Positions 27,713 to 36,719 of a stretch of DNA of 64,000 nt are shown here, in pieces. Made by a program: the position numbers and the translations under genes. The notes under the pieces are model-generated. The model saw only the letters and a program-made list of their open reading frames with translations. It searched no databases and had not been told where the DNA came from. This DNA comes from JAWKHR01 sp041394725 (lineage in GTDB: Bacteria > Acidobacteriota > Vicinamibacteria > Vicinamibacterales > SCN-69-37), in contig JAWKHR010000030.1 in NCBI GenBank assembly GCA_041394725.1, positions 13,047 to 77,046 on the forward strand. The letters run 5' to 3'. Positions within the stretch are counted from its first letter, which is position 1. Every line of letters starts with the position of its first letter.

Positions 27713-28795
27713 TCACCCGCCGAAATACCCCCGGCGGGCCCGGACGTCGTAGCCCCGGCCGCCGGCGATCTCGACGCGGAGTTCGTGCCACCCGCCGGGC
27801 GGGACGCCCTCGGCCGTATAGCGCAGCAGGTAGCTCTGGCGGAAGTCGTCGAACGCGCGCTGGAACGTCTCGACGATGGAGGTCCCCGCTTCCACGTGAC
27901 GCGACGTGCCGCCGGTGAGGGTCGCGGCTTCGGCGAGCCGGTCGATCCCGCGCTCGTCGGCGAGCACGTGGAGCCAGGTCGCGCGCAGGAACGAGAACCC
28001 GGTGGCGGCGCCGGGCGCGGCCAGCGTGGACGTCCGCAACGTGCCGCGCCCGCCCATGACCACCGGCGACGGCGACGTCACGTTGTTCGCGGCCGGCGGC
28101 GCGCCGACCGGGTCCACGACGACCAGGTGCAGCAGGCCCTCGGCGCGTCGCGCCACGTCGCGGACCGTCGTCGAGTCCACCACGCTCCCGAACTCGACGC
28201 CGTCGGTGATCGCGACGATCAGGTGGCGCCGATCCGGATCGGGCCGGTGCAGCAGCGCGACGAGGCACGCGTCGTAGAGCGACTGGATCCCGCCGGGCCG
28301 GACGTCGATGCGGCCCATCGCGTCGCCGCCGTCGCGCCAGTCGAACACGTCGGCCACCTGGTTCTCGAGCGTCAGCAGCCGCACGCGATCGCGCGGCCGG
28401 AGCGACCGGACGATCGCGGCGACGTCGGCGCCGAGGTCGCGAATCTCGCCCGCGCGGGTCTGGTTGCTCGTGCCGAGGAAGAACGTCACGTCCACCGGCA
28501 CTTCGCCCAGCGACACCGAATCCACCACCTGCCGGACGCCGTTGTCGTAGACGACGAAGTCGTCCTTCGTCAGGCCGGCCACCGGGCGATTGCCGTCGCG
28601 CACCGCGACGTCCACCGAGATCCCGTTCGCGGCGGCGCGGAAGACCTGCTGGCGGCCGCCCGCGGCGGGGTCCTGCCGGGCGCGGGCGAGCACGCCCGAG
28701 CCGACGGTCGATACGCCGAGGTCGCCCAGGCCGACGACGAAGACGCCGACCGTCGCGAGGATGACCGCCCGGGCGGGCACGCCGCGCGCGCTCAT
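27713..28795 (-). CDS. VWFA-related secreted protein
   Basis: 360 residues. Start ATG 28795 shares ATGA with the upstream stop. A hydrophobic N-terminal segment (VILATVGVFVVGLGDLG) is a signal or anchor. The VWA domain runs from about VDVTFFLGTSNQTRAGEIRD, in which GTSNQ replaces a canonical DxSxS, through RDRVRLLTLENQVADVFDW and HLIVAITDGVEFGSVVDS to the end RGYDVRARRGYFGG, the family's usual C-terminus. It is the last gene of a three-gene unit with the TPR-like and beta-helix genes. Confidence 0.83.
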   Translation of the reverse strand: MSARGVPARAVILATVGVFVVGLGDLGVSTVGSGVLARARQDPAAGGRQQVFRAAANGISVDVAVRDGNRPVAGLTKDDFVVYDNGVRQVVDSVSLGEVPVDVTFFLGTSNQTRAGEIRDLGADVAAIVRSLRPRDRVRLLTLENQVADVFDWRDGGDAMGRIDVRPGGIQSLYDACLVALLHRPDPDRRHLIVAITDGVEFGSVVDSTTVRDVARRAEGLLHLVVVDPVGAPPAANNVTSPSPVVMGGRGTLRTSTLAAPGAATGFSFLRATWLHVLADERGIDRLAEAATLTGGTSRHVEAGTSIVETFQRAFDDFRQSYLLRYTAEGVPPGGWHELRVEIAGGRGYDVRARRGYFGG

Positions 28796-29937
28796 CGGAT
28801 CGCCTCCCGCAGGGCGGCCATCCGCTCCGGCACGAACCGCAGATCGCCATAACCGAACTGGTGCCACGGGTCGTCCGGCGGCGGCCGGATCGCCAGCATC
28901 GACGCGGTCATGGCATACGCCTCGTCGGGCTGGCCGGCCAGGAAGAGGTCGGAGGACAGCGCAATCGCCGCCGACGACGCGCCCGGGATCACCCCCAGAG
29001 CGGCGCGGTACATCCGGACGGCCTCCGCCGGGTTGCCGAGCCGGTCGAGCGCGCGCCCCGACAGGAACCGCGCGAGGTAGGCGACGAACGGATCCTTGGA
29101 CCCGCCCGCGCGGGCGAACTGCGCGAGCGCCGCGCCGGCTTCGTGCAGCGTCAGGCGCAGGTAGCCGGCGCGGACGTCCGCCTCCGGCTGCAGCGCGGGC
29201 GTAGCCGCGGCGACCTCGGCGAAGAGGTCGATCGCCCGCCGCGCGCGGGCGCGCCGATCCGCTTCCTGCGAGTCGCGCGCGAGCAGCCCGTCGTCCACCC
29301 AGTCGGCGTCACGGCGCGGTTCGGTGTCGGCGCCGGCGGCGGCCAGCATCGCCTCGGCCAGTCGGAAGCGGGGCTCCTCGGGCACGCGGGCCCGCGCGTG
29401 GGCCACGTGATCGGGGCGCTTGACCGAAGACGGGAACCGCTGGCCCGCCGCGACACCCGGCGCGGTCTGCATCACCAGCCGGCCGTCGTCGCGCGCGCGG
29501 CCGAAGATCGCCACCGACGCGCGCTGCCAGGCCCGCTCGGCGTCGTCGGGCACGCCGTCACGGCGCAGCAGCCGGCAGCCCCACTCGACGAGCGGGTCGA
29601 CGTCCTCGGGCCAGAGGTTGAGCGACGCGAACTCGAGGGCGAGCGTCGCGGCGACGAGCCGCCGCTGCCGCCGATCGCCCCGGCCGGCCGCCTCGGTCCA
29701 GTCCTGCCCGCGCCGGATCAGGTCGCGGGCCAGGCCGGCGCGGTCGGGCGAGGCGATGATGTCGCGCACGACGCCGGCGTGGTCGCCGGAGAAGTAGCGA
29801 TCCAGCAGGACGTCCGCCTGGGCCTGCGGGGGGCCGGTCCGCCGATCGCCGGGCCGGGCCGAGAGCACGGTTACGGCGCCGCCCGCGATCAGGGCCGCCA
29901 TGCCCGCCCCGAGGACGAAGCCGCGCCGCCGCGTCAT
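28792..29937 (-). CDS. TPR-like secreted or anchored protein
   Basis: 381 residues. ATG 29937 overlaps the beta-helix stop by four bases and its own stop overlaps the VWFA start. MTRRRGFVLGAGMAALIAGG is a Tat-like or plain signal/anchor (RRR then hydrophobic). The rest is helical with a TPR-like C-terminal repeat, DPFVAYLARFLSGRALDRLG, NPAEAVRMYRAALGVIPG, QPDEAYAMTASMLAIRP. No enzyme motif is visible. TPRs usually build protein complexes; here the likely partners are the co-translated VWFA and beta-helix proteins. Confidence 0.68.
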   Translation of the reverse strand: MTRRRGFVLGAGMAALIAGGAVTVLSARPGDRRTGPPQAQADVLLDRYFSGDHAGVVRDIIASPDRAGLARDLIRRGQDWTEAAGRGDRRQRRLVAATLALEFASLNLWPEDVDPLVEWGCRLLRRDGVPDDAERAWQRASVAIFGRARDDGRLVMQTAPGVAAGQRFPSSVKRPDHVAHARARVPEEPRFRLAEAMLAAAGADTEPRRDADWVDDGLLARDSQEADRRARARRAIDLFAEVAAATPALQPEADVRAGYLRLTLHEAGAALAQFARAGGSKDPFVAYLARFLSGRALDRLGNPAEAVRMYRAALGVIPGASSAAIALSSDLFLAGQPDEAYAMTASMLAIRPPPDDPWHQFGYGDLRFVPERMAALREAIR

Positions 29938-31391
29938 CGGCGCCCTCCCGTGACGCCGGCCGCCGCGCCGCCACACGCCAGGACGCCGCCGGTCGCACAG
30001 CTGTTGCCGCCGCCGTCGATGAAGCCGGCCGCCGGCTCGAGCACCGGCGCCGGCGAGTTCAGGCCGAGGTCGTTCCCGCGCACGAGGTTGTTCGACACCG
30101 CGTACGGAAGGCTGGACGGCGCGTAGCGAATCAGGATCGCCGGCGCCATCGCCCCGCCGTAGAACGGCGGCCGCGGCACCGGGCTCCGAAGCACGTTGTT
30201 CTCGATGACGTTGTTCTCGAAGGTGATCGCGGTCACGTCGGCGATCGAGGCGCCGGTCGCGTCGAGATGCATGAGGTTCGGGGTGTCGGTCACCGTGTTG
30301 CCGGCGATCACCGAGTCGCGGAATCCCCATTCGTAGTAGGCGCCGATGCCCGTGAACCCCATGCGCCGGATCGTGTTGTGGCGAATGACCACGGTCAGGG
30401 GCGCGTCGCCCGCGGAGGGCTCGATGCCGGCGTCGAACGCGTTCACGATCAGATTGTCCTCGATGCGCAGGCCCGTCGTCCGGTGAAAGAGGATGCCATC
30501 GTCGCAGCCCTGGCGCTGGTAGGTGGCGCCGGTGCCGCCGTCCCAGCCGCCGTCGACGGTGTTGCCGGTGAGCGTCACGTTGCGGCCGTCGGTGACCACG
30601 AGCTCGCCCGAGACGAAGCCGCCGCCCGGGGTGAAACCGGCCTGCGGGTACACGAAGGTGCTGCCGCGGATCGTGCAGTCATCGCAGTTGCGGATGGTGG
30701 CCGCGCCGAGCACGTCGATGCCCTCGACGAGAATGCCCGTCCCCGACTGGAGGCGGAAATTCTGGAGGGCCTCGCCGACGAGGTTCGGGATCATCCCGTG
30801 CACACGGCAGTTGCGGATCGTGAAGTTGCGCGCCGACAAGACGTTGATGCTCCGGATGTCGTGGCCCTGGCAGTCGAGCACCGTGTCGGCCAGGCCGGAG
30901 AAGTAGGCGCACAGGCCGGCCGTCTGCGGAATGTCGCCCGTCAGCGTGAACGGCCCGGGTCCCCGGAACGTGCCGCAGGAGGCAATGGGCCCGGATCCCG
31001 ACTGGACCTCGACGGCGAGGTTCGCGGTCTGCCGATCGACCGTGGCGGTGATGGTCGCCTCTCCCAGCGCCACGGTCGTCACCAGCCCGCCGGCGGTCAC
31101 GGTCGCGACGGCGGGGTTCGACGACAGCCACGTGGCGCGCGCCGTGACGTCGGCGGCCGTCCCTCCGACCGGCGTCGCCGTGACGAGGAGCTGAGCCGAA
31201 GTGCCCGGGGACTGCAGGTTCGCGCCACCGGCGATCGCGAGCGCCGCGGCCGGCGTGACGGGCCCGGTGGTGGTCGGGCCGGTCGGCGTGGATGGCGAAG
31301 AGCCGCCGCAGGCGGACACGACGCCGCCGCCGGCGGCAAGCAGGCCCAGCAGGATGACGCGCGTGACGATGCCAACCCGGTCGAGGGTCAC
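29934..31391 (-). CDS. Parallel beta-helix lipoprotein with bacterial Ig-like domain
   Basis: 485 residues. Signal: VILLGLLAAGGGVVSACGGS, a lipobox-type end. Residues about 48-130 form a BIG2-like domain (TATPVGGTAADVTARATWLS, SNPAVATVTAGGLVTTVALG). Residues about 140-460 are right-handed parallel beta-helix repeats with NFTIRNCRVHG, NVTLTGNTVDGG, GLRIEDNLIVNAFDAGIEPS, DSVIAGNTVTDTPN and ITFENNVIENNVLR rungs. Such proteins bind or cleave surface polysaccharides; no lyase catalytic set is recognisable. It is the first gene of a three-gene operon on the minus strand. Confidence 0.8.
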   Translation of the reverse strand: MTLDRVGIVTRVILLGLLAAGGGVVSACGGSSPSTPTGPTTTGPVTPAAALAIAGGANLQSPGTSAQLLVTATPVGGTAADVTARATWLSSNPAVATVTAGGLVTTVALGEATITATVDRQTANLAVEVQSGSGPIASCGTFRGPGPFTLTGDIPQTAGLCAYFSGLADTVLDCQGHDIRSINVLSARNFTIRNCRVHGMIPNLVGEALQNFRLQSGTGILVEGIDVLGAATIRNCDDCTIRGSTFVYPQAGFTPGGGFVSGELVVTDGRNVTLTGNTVDGGWDGGTGATYQRQGCDDGILFHRTTGLRIEDNLIVNAFDAGIEPSAGDAPLTVVIRHNTIRRMGFTGIGAYYEWGFRDSVIAGNTVTDTPNLMHLDATGASIADVTAITFENNVIENNVLRSPVPRPPFYGGAMAPAILIRYAPSSLPYAVSNNLVRGNDLGLNSPAPVLEPAAGFIDGGGNSCATGGVLACGGAAAGVTGGRR

Positions 31392-31637
31392 GGGACCTTC
31401 CTGCCCGGCTGACGCCGGGTCGGACGGGGACGCGTGGCGCAGGCGGCGCCGGGACGCGCGTCGTGTGTCGAGGCTGGCGCGGGGAGTCTAGCACGCGCCG
31501 GCCCGCCCCGCGCCCGGTCGCGGGGCGATCGTGACAAATTGGTGACAGGCGGCCCTGGCGCCCGCTTTCGTGCAGCGAAGGTCCCCGACCGGCGTCTTAA
31601 TAGATGTCGTGCCTGACCTGCCCTGCCAGGAGCGTCC

Positions 31638-31919
31638 ATGGACGAAAACGCTGCCGCGCCTGAACGCGCCGCGCTGCTGAACCGCCTGCAGCGCATCGAG
31701 ACCCGCCTGCGGGTCGTCCGACAGAAAGTCCAGGGTCCGACGCCCTGCGTCGAGATCCTCCAGGAACTGGCGGCCGCCGAAGCCGCGCTCGCGCGCGTCG
31801 GCCCGGCCGTGTTCAAGTTCCACGTCGATCACTGCCTCAACGGCGAGCATCCGGGCGCACCCGACCCGGCGGCGTCGATCGGTGAGCTGGTGGACATCTT
31901 CGATCGCTTCGCGCACTAG
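31638..31919 (+). CDS. CsoR/FrmR-family metal-sensitive repressor
   Basis: 93 residues, start preceded by CCAGGAG. The all-helical CsoR fold has the copper-binding set C37, H62, C66 (PTPCVEIL and FKFHVDHC), matching the spacing of Cu(I)-sensing CsoR. This favours copper over formaldehyde (FrmR) or nickel (RcnR). The residue before the second half that usually helps DNA release is not diagnosable. It has no adjacent copper exporter, so its target may be elsewhere. It converges on the GH77 gene with 14 bp between stops. Confidence 0.88.
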   Translation: MDENAAAPERAALLNRLQRIETRLRVVRQKVQGPTPCVEILQELAAAEAALARVGPAVFKFHVDHCLNGEHPGAPDPAASIGELVDIFDRFAH

Positions 31920-31933
31920 CGCCGGTCGCGAAG

Positions 31934-33787
31934 TCACCCGCCGATGGGGCGGCGCGCACGCGCGCGCAGCGCCCCCAGCAGATCGACGTGCGCGCGCGCC
32001 ACGTCGGGGCCTCGTGCCTCGATGGCGGTCGCCAGCGCGCCGGGAAGGTCCAGGGCCTCCCCCCTGGCCGCGCGACCGGCGTGCAGCGCCTCGAATTCCG
32101 CCGGCAGCCGTTCCGACCAGTTGCCCGCCTGCACGGTCCCCGGGCGGTTGTACGGTTCGACCGAGCCGAAGACGTCGCTGAAATACACGAAGACGTTCCG
32201 CGCCGGGCCGACGAACAGGTCCGCCAGGCTCGCGCGTGCCAGCGCCGCGGGATCGGTCGCCACCCGCGCCGTCCACGCCGCCGGGTCCGGCGGCCGCAGG
32301 CGGCCGGCGAGGTAGGCGGCGCGCGCGCCGGCTCGTCCCTCGGCCACCCAGCGTCGCGCGGCGCCCCAGACCGGGAGCGTGTCGTGGTTGCCCACCATGA
32401 TCCAGTCGCGCGGCTCGGCGTTCTCGCCGCGGTAGACGTCCGACGGATCATCCGGGTCGAGCTTCTGCGTCACGCGGAAACGGCCGAGCCCGAGCGCATC
32501 CATCACCCGGGCCAGGGGGAGTGGCTGAGTGGAGAGCACCTCGCACGCAAGGTCGGACGGCTCGCCTCCCGCGTCGCGCACCATGCGCGTCACGGTCGCG
32601 AACTGCGCCGCGTAGCGCGTCACCTGCGCGTCGTCGAGGTCCGACACCCAGTCGTCGGCGTGACGCGGCCGCCGGCGATCAATCTGGTCGGGCCGGGCAA
32701 TCGCCAGCGGCGCGAGCGCCGGATGGTCGGGCAGGTCTGGCGACTCGAAGAGCCGGGCGCCCGCGCGGACCGCGGCCAGCGGATCCGCGCCGTCGTCGCG
32801 GTACACCCAGGGACAGACGAGCGCGTGCGGGTGGTCGATGCGCATCGCATCGAACTCGTCGAGCAGCTTGCGGACGCGCGCGAGGAAGAAGCGACGCGCG
32901 GCGCCCTCGCCCGCGGTGGTCCCGACGGGTCGCGGATCGAGCACCGGGTAGTGCCACGCCTGGCCCTCGGGGTTGGTGCGGGACGGCGGCGCGCCCATCC
33001 GGTAGCCGGGCAACCAGACGTCGGGCCAGCCCCATGCATCGGCGGGCGACGCACCCGCCTGGAAGTCGGCGTAGAGCCGCAGGCCGAGCGCGCGCGTCCG
33101 CGCGTGGAAGTCCGCGTGCTGCTCGTGGACCAGCCACTGCGCCAGGGCGTACTGCCGCGCTCCCGCGTCGATGCCTGCGTCCGCGTCTCCGCCGCGCCCA
33201 GGTCCGCTGGCGGGCCAGCGGCGCCAGTCCTCGTGGCCGATGGCGCCGGCGATCGCGAAGTAGCGGGCATCGCGGACGAGCCACCACGCCTGCGCCTGAC
33301 GGAAGGCCTCGAACCGCGCCCGCGCGTCGCGGACGGACGCCGCGGCGCCGTCGCGATCGAGCGCCGCCGCCGCGTCGTCGAGCAGGCGATCGACGGATCG
33401 GCGGGCGCGATCGCGGTCGGCGGGCGTCCCGGGCCGCGCGCGGCGGGCGATGGCGACGCGGGTCTCGTCGCGCGGACGCGCCCATGGCGACCGCGCGAGC
33501 GGCGCGATCGCGAGGCTGCATGGGTTGCGCGAGAACAGCGTACCGTCGTACGGTGAAGAACGTCCTCGGAACAGGGCCCCCTGCGGTCCCAGTTGCAGGC
33601 CGTTGAAGCCCTGGTCGTGCACGAACGCGACCAGGCGCGCCGCGGCATCTCCGTACGGCGATCCCACGCCCAGATCTTCGTCGGCGCCGGACGGACACGC
33701 CGCGTCGTGGATCCCGAAGACGAGGTTCCTGACGCCCAGCACGTCGAGCGCCGATCGAACCACGTCACGTGCCGGAAACGACGTCAT
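31934..33787 (-). CDS. malQ: 4-alpha-glucanotransferase (GH77, amylomaltase)
   Basis: 617 residues from MTSFPARDVVRS; longer frames upstream enter the shared promoter region. The GH77 active site is present: nucleophile D318 in DAMRIDHPHALV, acid/base E416 in LACEVLST and stabilising D469 in GNHDTLP. It moves 1,4-linked glucan segments between chains in the cytoplasm. It is transcribed away from the treY operon, across a 118-bp gap. The middle contains an atypical Arg/Ala-rich stretch (PADRDRARRSVDRLLDDAAA), so the family assignment is firm but the substrate length is not. Confidence 0.88.
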   Translation of the reverse strand: MTSFPARDVVRSALDVLGVRNLVFGIHDAACPSGADEDLGVGSPYGDAAARLVAFVHDQGFNGLQLGPQGALFRGRSSPYDGTLFSRNPCSLAIAPLARSPWARPRDETRVAIARRARPGTPADRDRARRSVDRLLDDAAAALDRDGAAASVRDARARFEAFRQAQAWWLVRDARYFAIAGAIGHEDWRRWPASGPGRGGDADAGIDAGARQYALAQWLVHEQHADFHARTRALGLRLYADFQAGASPADAWGWPDVWLPGYRMGAPPSRTNPEGQAWHYPVLDPRPVGTTAGEGAARRFFLARVRKLLDEFDAMRIDHPHALVCPWVYRDDGADPLAAVRAGARLFESPDLPDHPALAPLAIARPDQIDRRRPRHADDWVSDLDDAQVTRYAAQFATVTRMVRDAGGEPSDLACEVLSTQPLPLARVMDALGLGRFRVTQKLDPDDPSDVYRGENAEPRDWIMVGNHDTLPVWGAARRWVAEGRAGARAAYLAGRLRPPDPAAWTARVATDPAALARASLADLFVGPARNVFVYFSDVFGSVEPYNRPGTVQAGNWSERLPAEFEALHAGRAARGEALDLPGALATAIEARGPDVARAHVDLLGALRARARRPIGG

Positions 33788-33905
33788 CCGCGGGCCGGTC
33801 GCCGTGCCCCGCCGTGACGTTCGTGGACTTCGATCAAGGAAAGGAGCATCTCGACGGGGCCTAGGATAGTCCAGACCACCCGGACGCCCGCCCCGTCCCG
33901 ACGTG
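33788..33905. promoter_or_regulatory. Divergent control region between malQ and the treY operon
   Basis: 118 bp separate the two starts and must hold both promoters. On the plus strand CC-TAGGAT (33862-33867) is the only -10-like hexamer before treY, and a purine-rich run, AAGGAAAGGAGC, lies upstream of it. I find no repeat that could be called an operator. Confidence 0.4.
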
Positions 33906-36719
33906 ATGCCGCGCCCGTCGTCCACCTATCGCGTCCAGCGCGGGACTGGTCTCGGCTTCGCCGAGCTGGCCGCGGTGGCCGACTACGTGGACGCGCTCGG
34001 GATCAGCCACCTCTATCTCTCCCCCATCGCGACGGCCCGGCCCGGCAGCACCCACGGCTACGACGTCGTCGCCCCCGGCGAGATCGACCCGGAGCTCGGC
34101 GGCGAGGCGGGGTTCAAGGCGCTCGCCGCGGCGCTCGACGCGCGGAACCTCGGCATCCTGCTCGACGTGGTCCCGAACCACGTGTGCGTGGCGGGCGCGT
34201 GGAACGCGTGGTGGCTCGACGTGCTGGAGAACGGGCCGAGCTCGCCGTTCGCGCCCTTCTTCGACATCGACTGGACGCCGCCGCGCGCCGAGATGGCGCA
34301 GACCGTGCTGCTGCCGGTGCTGGGCGACCAGTACGGCCGCGAACTCGAGGCCGGCCACCTGCGCGTGGCGCGTGACGAAGGGGCCCTGGTGCTCGACGTG
34401 CCCGGCAGCCGGCTGCCGCTCGCGCCGCGCAGCTGGTCGCGCGCGATCGCCCCGGCCCTCGAGCGGCTGCGGGCGCGCCCCGGCACCGACGATGCGGTGA
34501 CCGAGCTCGAGAGCGTCCTGACGGCGCTCTCGCACCTGCCGGAACGCCACGAGACGTCGGCGGAGGCGGTGCGCGAGCGCCAGCGCGAGAAGGAGGTCGT
34601 CAAGCGGCGCCTCGCGCAGCTCTTCGCGGACTCGACGGAGGCGGCGCGCGCGATGGACGAGGCGCTCGACGCGCTCAACGGCCGGCCCGGTGAGCCGTCG
34701 AGCTTCGACGAGCTCGAGCGGCTCCTCGGGGAACAGCCGTACCGGCTCGCGCACTGGCGCGTGGCCACCGACGAGATCAACTACCGCCGGTTCTTCGACG
34801 TGAACGACCTCGCCGCGATCCGGATCGAACTGCCGGAGGTCTTCGACGCGATGCAGGGCCTGTCGATCGGCCTCGTCCGCGACGGGCTGGTCGACGGCCT
34901 CCGCGTGGACCACGTCGACGGCCTCTATGATCCGGCCGGGTACCTGGACGGGCTGCGCACCGTGCCCTGGGTCGTCGTCGAGAAGATCCTGGCCGAGGAC
35001 GAGGGGCTGCCCGCGCGCTGGCCGGTGTCGGGCACGACCGGCTACGAGTTCCTGAACCGCGTCAACGGCCTGTTCGTGGAACCGGGATCGCGCGACGACT
35101 TCGACGCGATTGACGCGCGGTTCGCGCGGCGCACGCGGACGCTCGACGACGAGATCTACGACTCGAAGCGGCTCGTGCTCCGGGTGGCCCTCTCGTCCGA
35201 GCTCACGGCGCTCTCGCGCCGGATCGACCACCTCTCGGAACAGCACCGCCACTCGCGCGACTTCACGCTGCGGAGCCTCGAGCACGCGCTGGCGGAGGTC
35301 ATCGCGTGCTTCCCCGTCTACCGGACCTACATCGGCCCGCGCACCACGCGGCCGGACGCGCACGACGAGGCGCACGTCCGCCGCGCGGTCGCCGACGCGC
35401 GCCGCCGCAACCCGGCGATGTCGGCGTCGATCTTCGAGTTCCTCCAGTCGGTGCTCCTGCTGGAGGAACAGGAGGGCGAGGCGCCGGTCGATCGCGAGGC
35501 GCGGCTCGACTTCGTGCTGCGGTTCCAGCAGCTGACCGGCCCCGTGATGGCCAAGGGCCTCGAGGACACGGCGACCTACCGCCATCACCCGCTGGCGTCG
35601 CTCTCGGAGGTCGGCGCGACGGGCGCGTGGGGCACGTCGCGCACCACGTTCCACGCCTTCTGCGCGGAGCGCGCCCGGACCCGGCCCCTGGGCCTGTCAG
35701 CCACGTCCACGCACGATTCGAAGCGGGACGAGGACGTCCGCGCGCGGCTCGACGTGCTCTCCGAAATCCCGGAGGACTGGAGCGCGGCGCTGGACCGGTT
35801 CCGGCTGCTGCTGCGCGGCGTCGCGCGCCTGCCGCCGGGCGCGGCGCCAGACGGCAACGACGAGAGCCTCTTCTACCAGACACTGGTCGGCGCCTGGCCG
35901 CCCGAGGCGGCCGACGCGCCGCCCCCGGCCGGGTTCGCCGACCGGATCGAGGCCTACATGCTGAAGGCGATCCGGGAGGCCAAGCGGCACACCAGCTGGA
36001 TCAACCCGAACCCGGCGTACGAGGCGGCGGTCTCCCGCTTCGTCGAGCGCGCGCTGGACCCGGCGCGGGCGGGCGCCTTCCTCGACGCGCTGCGCGACGT
36101 CCGGGCGCACCTGCTCGCGCCGGGCCTGCTGAACGCGCTCTCGCAGCTCGTCCTCAAGATCGCGGCGCCCGGCGTGGCGGACGTCTACCAGGGCACCGAG
36201 CTCTGGGCCTGCCGCCTGGTCGATCCCGACAACCGCGCGCCGGTCGATTTCGCCCTGCGCCGGGCCCGGCTGGCGGCGCTCGAGGAGGCCGGCCCCGACG
36301 ACGCGGCACGCCTGGCCGCGCTGCTCGCGGCCCTCCCCGACGGCGGCGTGAAGCTGTTCGTCACGAGCCGCGGCCTGCGGCGGCGGCGGGCGCGACCGGA
36401 GTTCTACACGGGCGCCGCGCACGTGCCGCTCGCGCCGGCCGGCCCCCGCGCGCGTCACGTCGTGGCGTTCGCGCGAGTCGCCCGCGACGCCTCGGCCGTC
36501 GCCGTCGCGGGGCGTTTCTTCGCCACCCTGCCGCGGCCGCCGATCGGCGCCGCCTGGGCCGGCACCACGGTCCGCCTCGACACGGCGCTCGCCGGCGGCC
36601 CGTTCCGCGATGTCTTCACCGGGCGGGAGGTCGCGGTGCGCGAGTCCGGGAGCGGCCCGGCCCTCGCGCTCGACGACGTCTTCGCCGTCGCCCCGTTTGC
36701 CCTGCTGGAGCGCACATGA
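33906..36719 (+). CDS. treY: Malto-oligosyltrehalose synthase
   Basis: 937 residues from ATG 33906 (a GTG one codon upstream is equivalent). GH13 region with STYRVQRGTGLGFAELAAV opening, YLSPIATARPGSTHGYDVV, LLDVVPNHV, nucleophile D335 in GLRVDHVDGLYDP, the VVVEKILAEDEGLP acid (E359) and, near 600, STHDSKRDEDVRARL. TreY turns the reducing-end glucose of a 1,4-glucan into an alpha,alpha-1,1 link, giving malto-oligosyltrehalose. Length is close to other TreY proteins. It starts the six-gene operon and its stop overlaps glgE by four bases. Confidence 0.96.
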   Translation: MPRPSSTYRVQRGTGLGFAELAAVADYVDALGISHLYLSPIATARPGSTHGYDVVAPGEIDPELGGEAGFKALAAALDARNLGILLDVVPNHVCVAGAWNAWWLDVLENGPSSPFAPFFDIDWTPPRAEMAQTVLLPVLGDQYGRELEAGHLRVARDEGALVLDVPGSRLPLAPRSWSRAIAPALERLRARPGTDDAVTELESVLTALSHLPERHETSAEAVRERQREKEVVKRRLAQLFADSTEAARAMDEALDALNGRPGEPSSFDELERLLGEQPYRLAHWRVATDEINYRRFFDVNDLAAIRIELPEVFDAMQGLSIGLVRDGLVDGLRVDHVDGLYDPAGYLDGLRTVPWVVVEKILAEDEGLPARWPVSGTTGYEFLNRVNGLFVEPGSRDDFDAIDARFARRTRTLDDEIYDSKRLVLRVALSSELTALSRRIDHLSEQHRHSRDFTLRSLEHALAEVIACFPVYRTYIGPRTTRPDAHDEAHVRRAVADARRRNPAMSASIFEFLQSVLLLEEQEGEAPVDREARLDFVLRFQQLTGPVMAKGLEDTATYRHHPLASLSEVGATGAWGTSRTTFHAFCAERARTRPLGLSATSTHDSKRDEDVRARLDVLSEIPEDWSAALDRFRLLLRGVARLPPGAAPDGNDESLFYQTLVGAWPPEAADAPPPAGFADRIEAYMLKAIREAKRHTSWINPNPAYEAAVSRFVERALDPARAGAFLDALRDVRAHLLAPGLLNALSQLVLKIAAPGVADVYQGTELWACRLVDPDNRAPVDFALRRARLAALEEAGPDDAARLAALLAALPDGGVKLFVTSRGLRRRRARPEFYTGAAHVPLAPAGPRARHVVAFARVARDASAVAVAGRFFATLPRPPIGAAWAGTTVRLDTALAGGPFRDVFTGREVAVRESGSGPALALDDVFAVAPFALLERT

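Noticed and set aside
25163..28852. Very long plus-strand reading frame opposite the phosphodiesterase and VWFA genes
   Set aside because: It is the shadow of high-GC genes on the minus strand: codon pattern is Arg/His/Val-rich and has no domain.
31392..31637. CsoR operator and promoter before the metal sensor
   Set aside because: TTAATA is present near 31598 but no paired GC-rich palindrome of the usual kind is visible; too weak to call.
31638..31919. CsoR as regulator of the glucan operon
   Set aside because: It is separated from the operon by the convergent GH77 gene and has the copper ligand set; no evidence links it.
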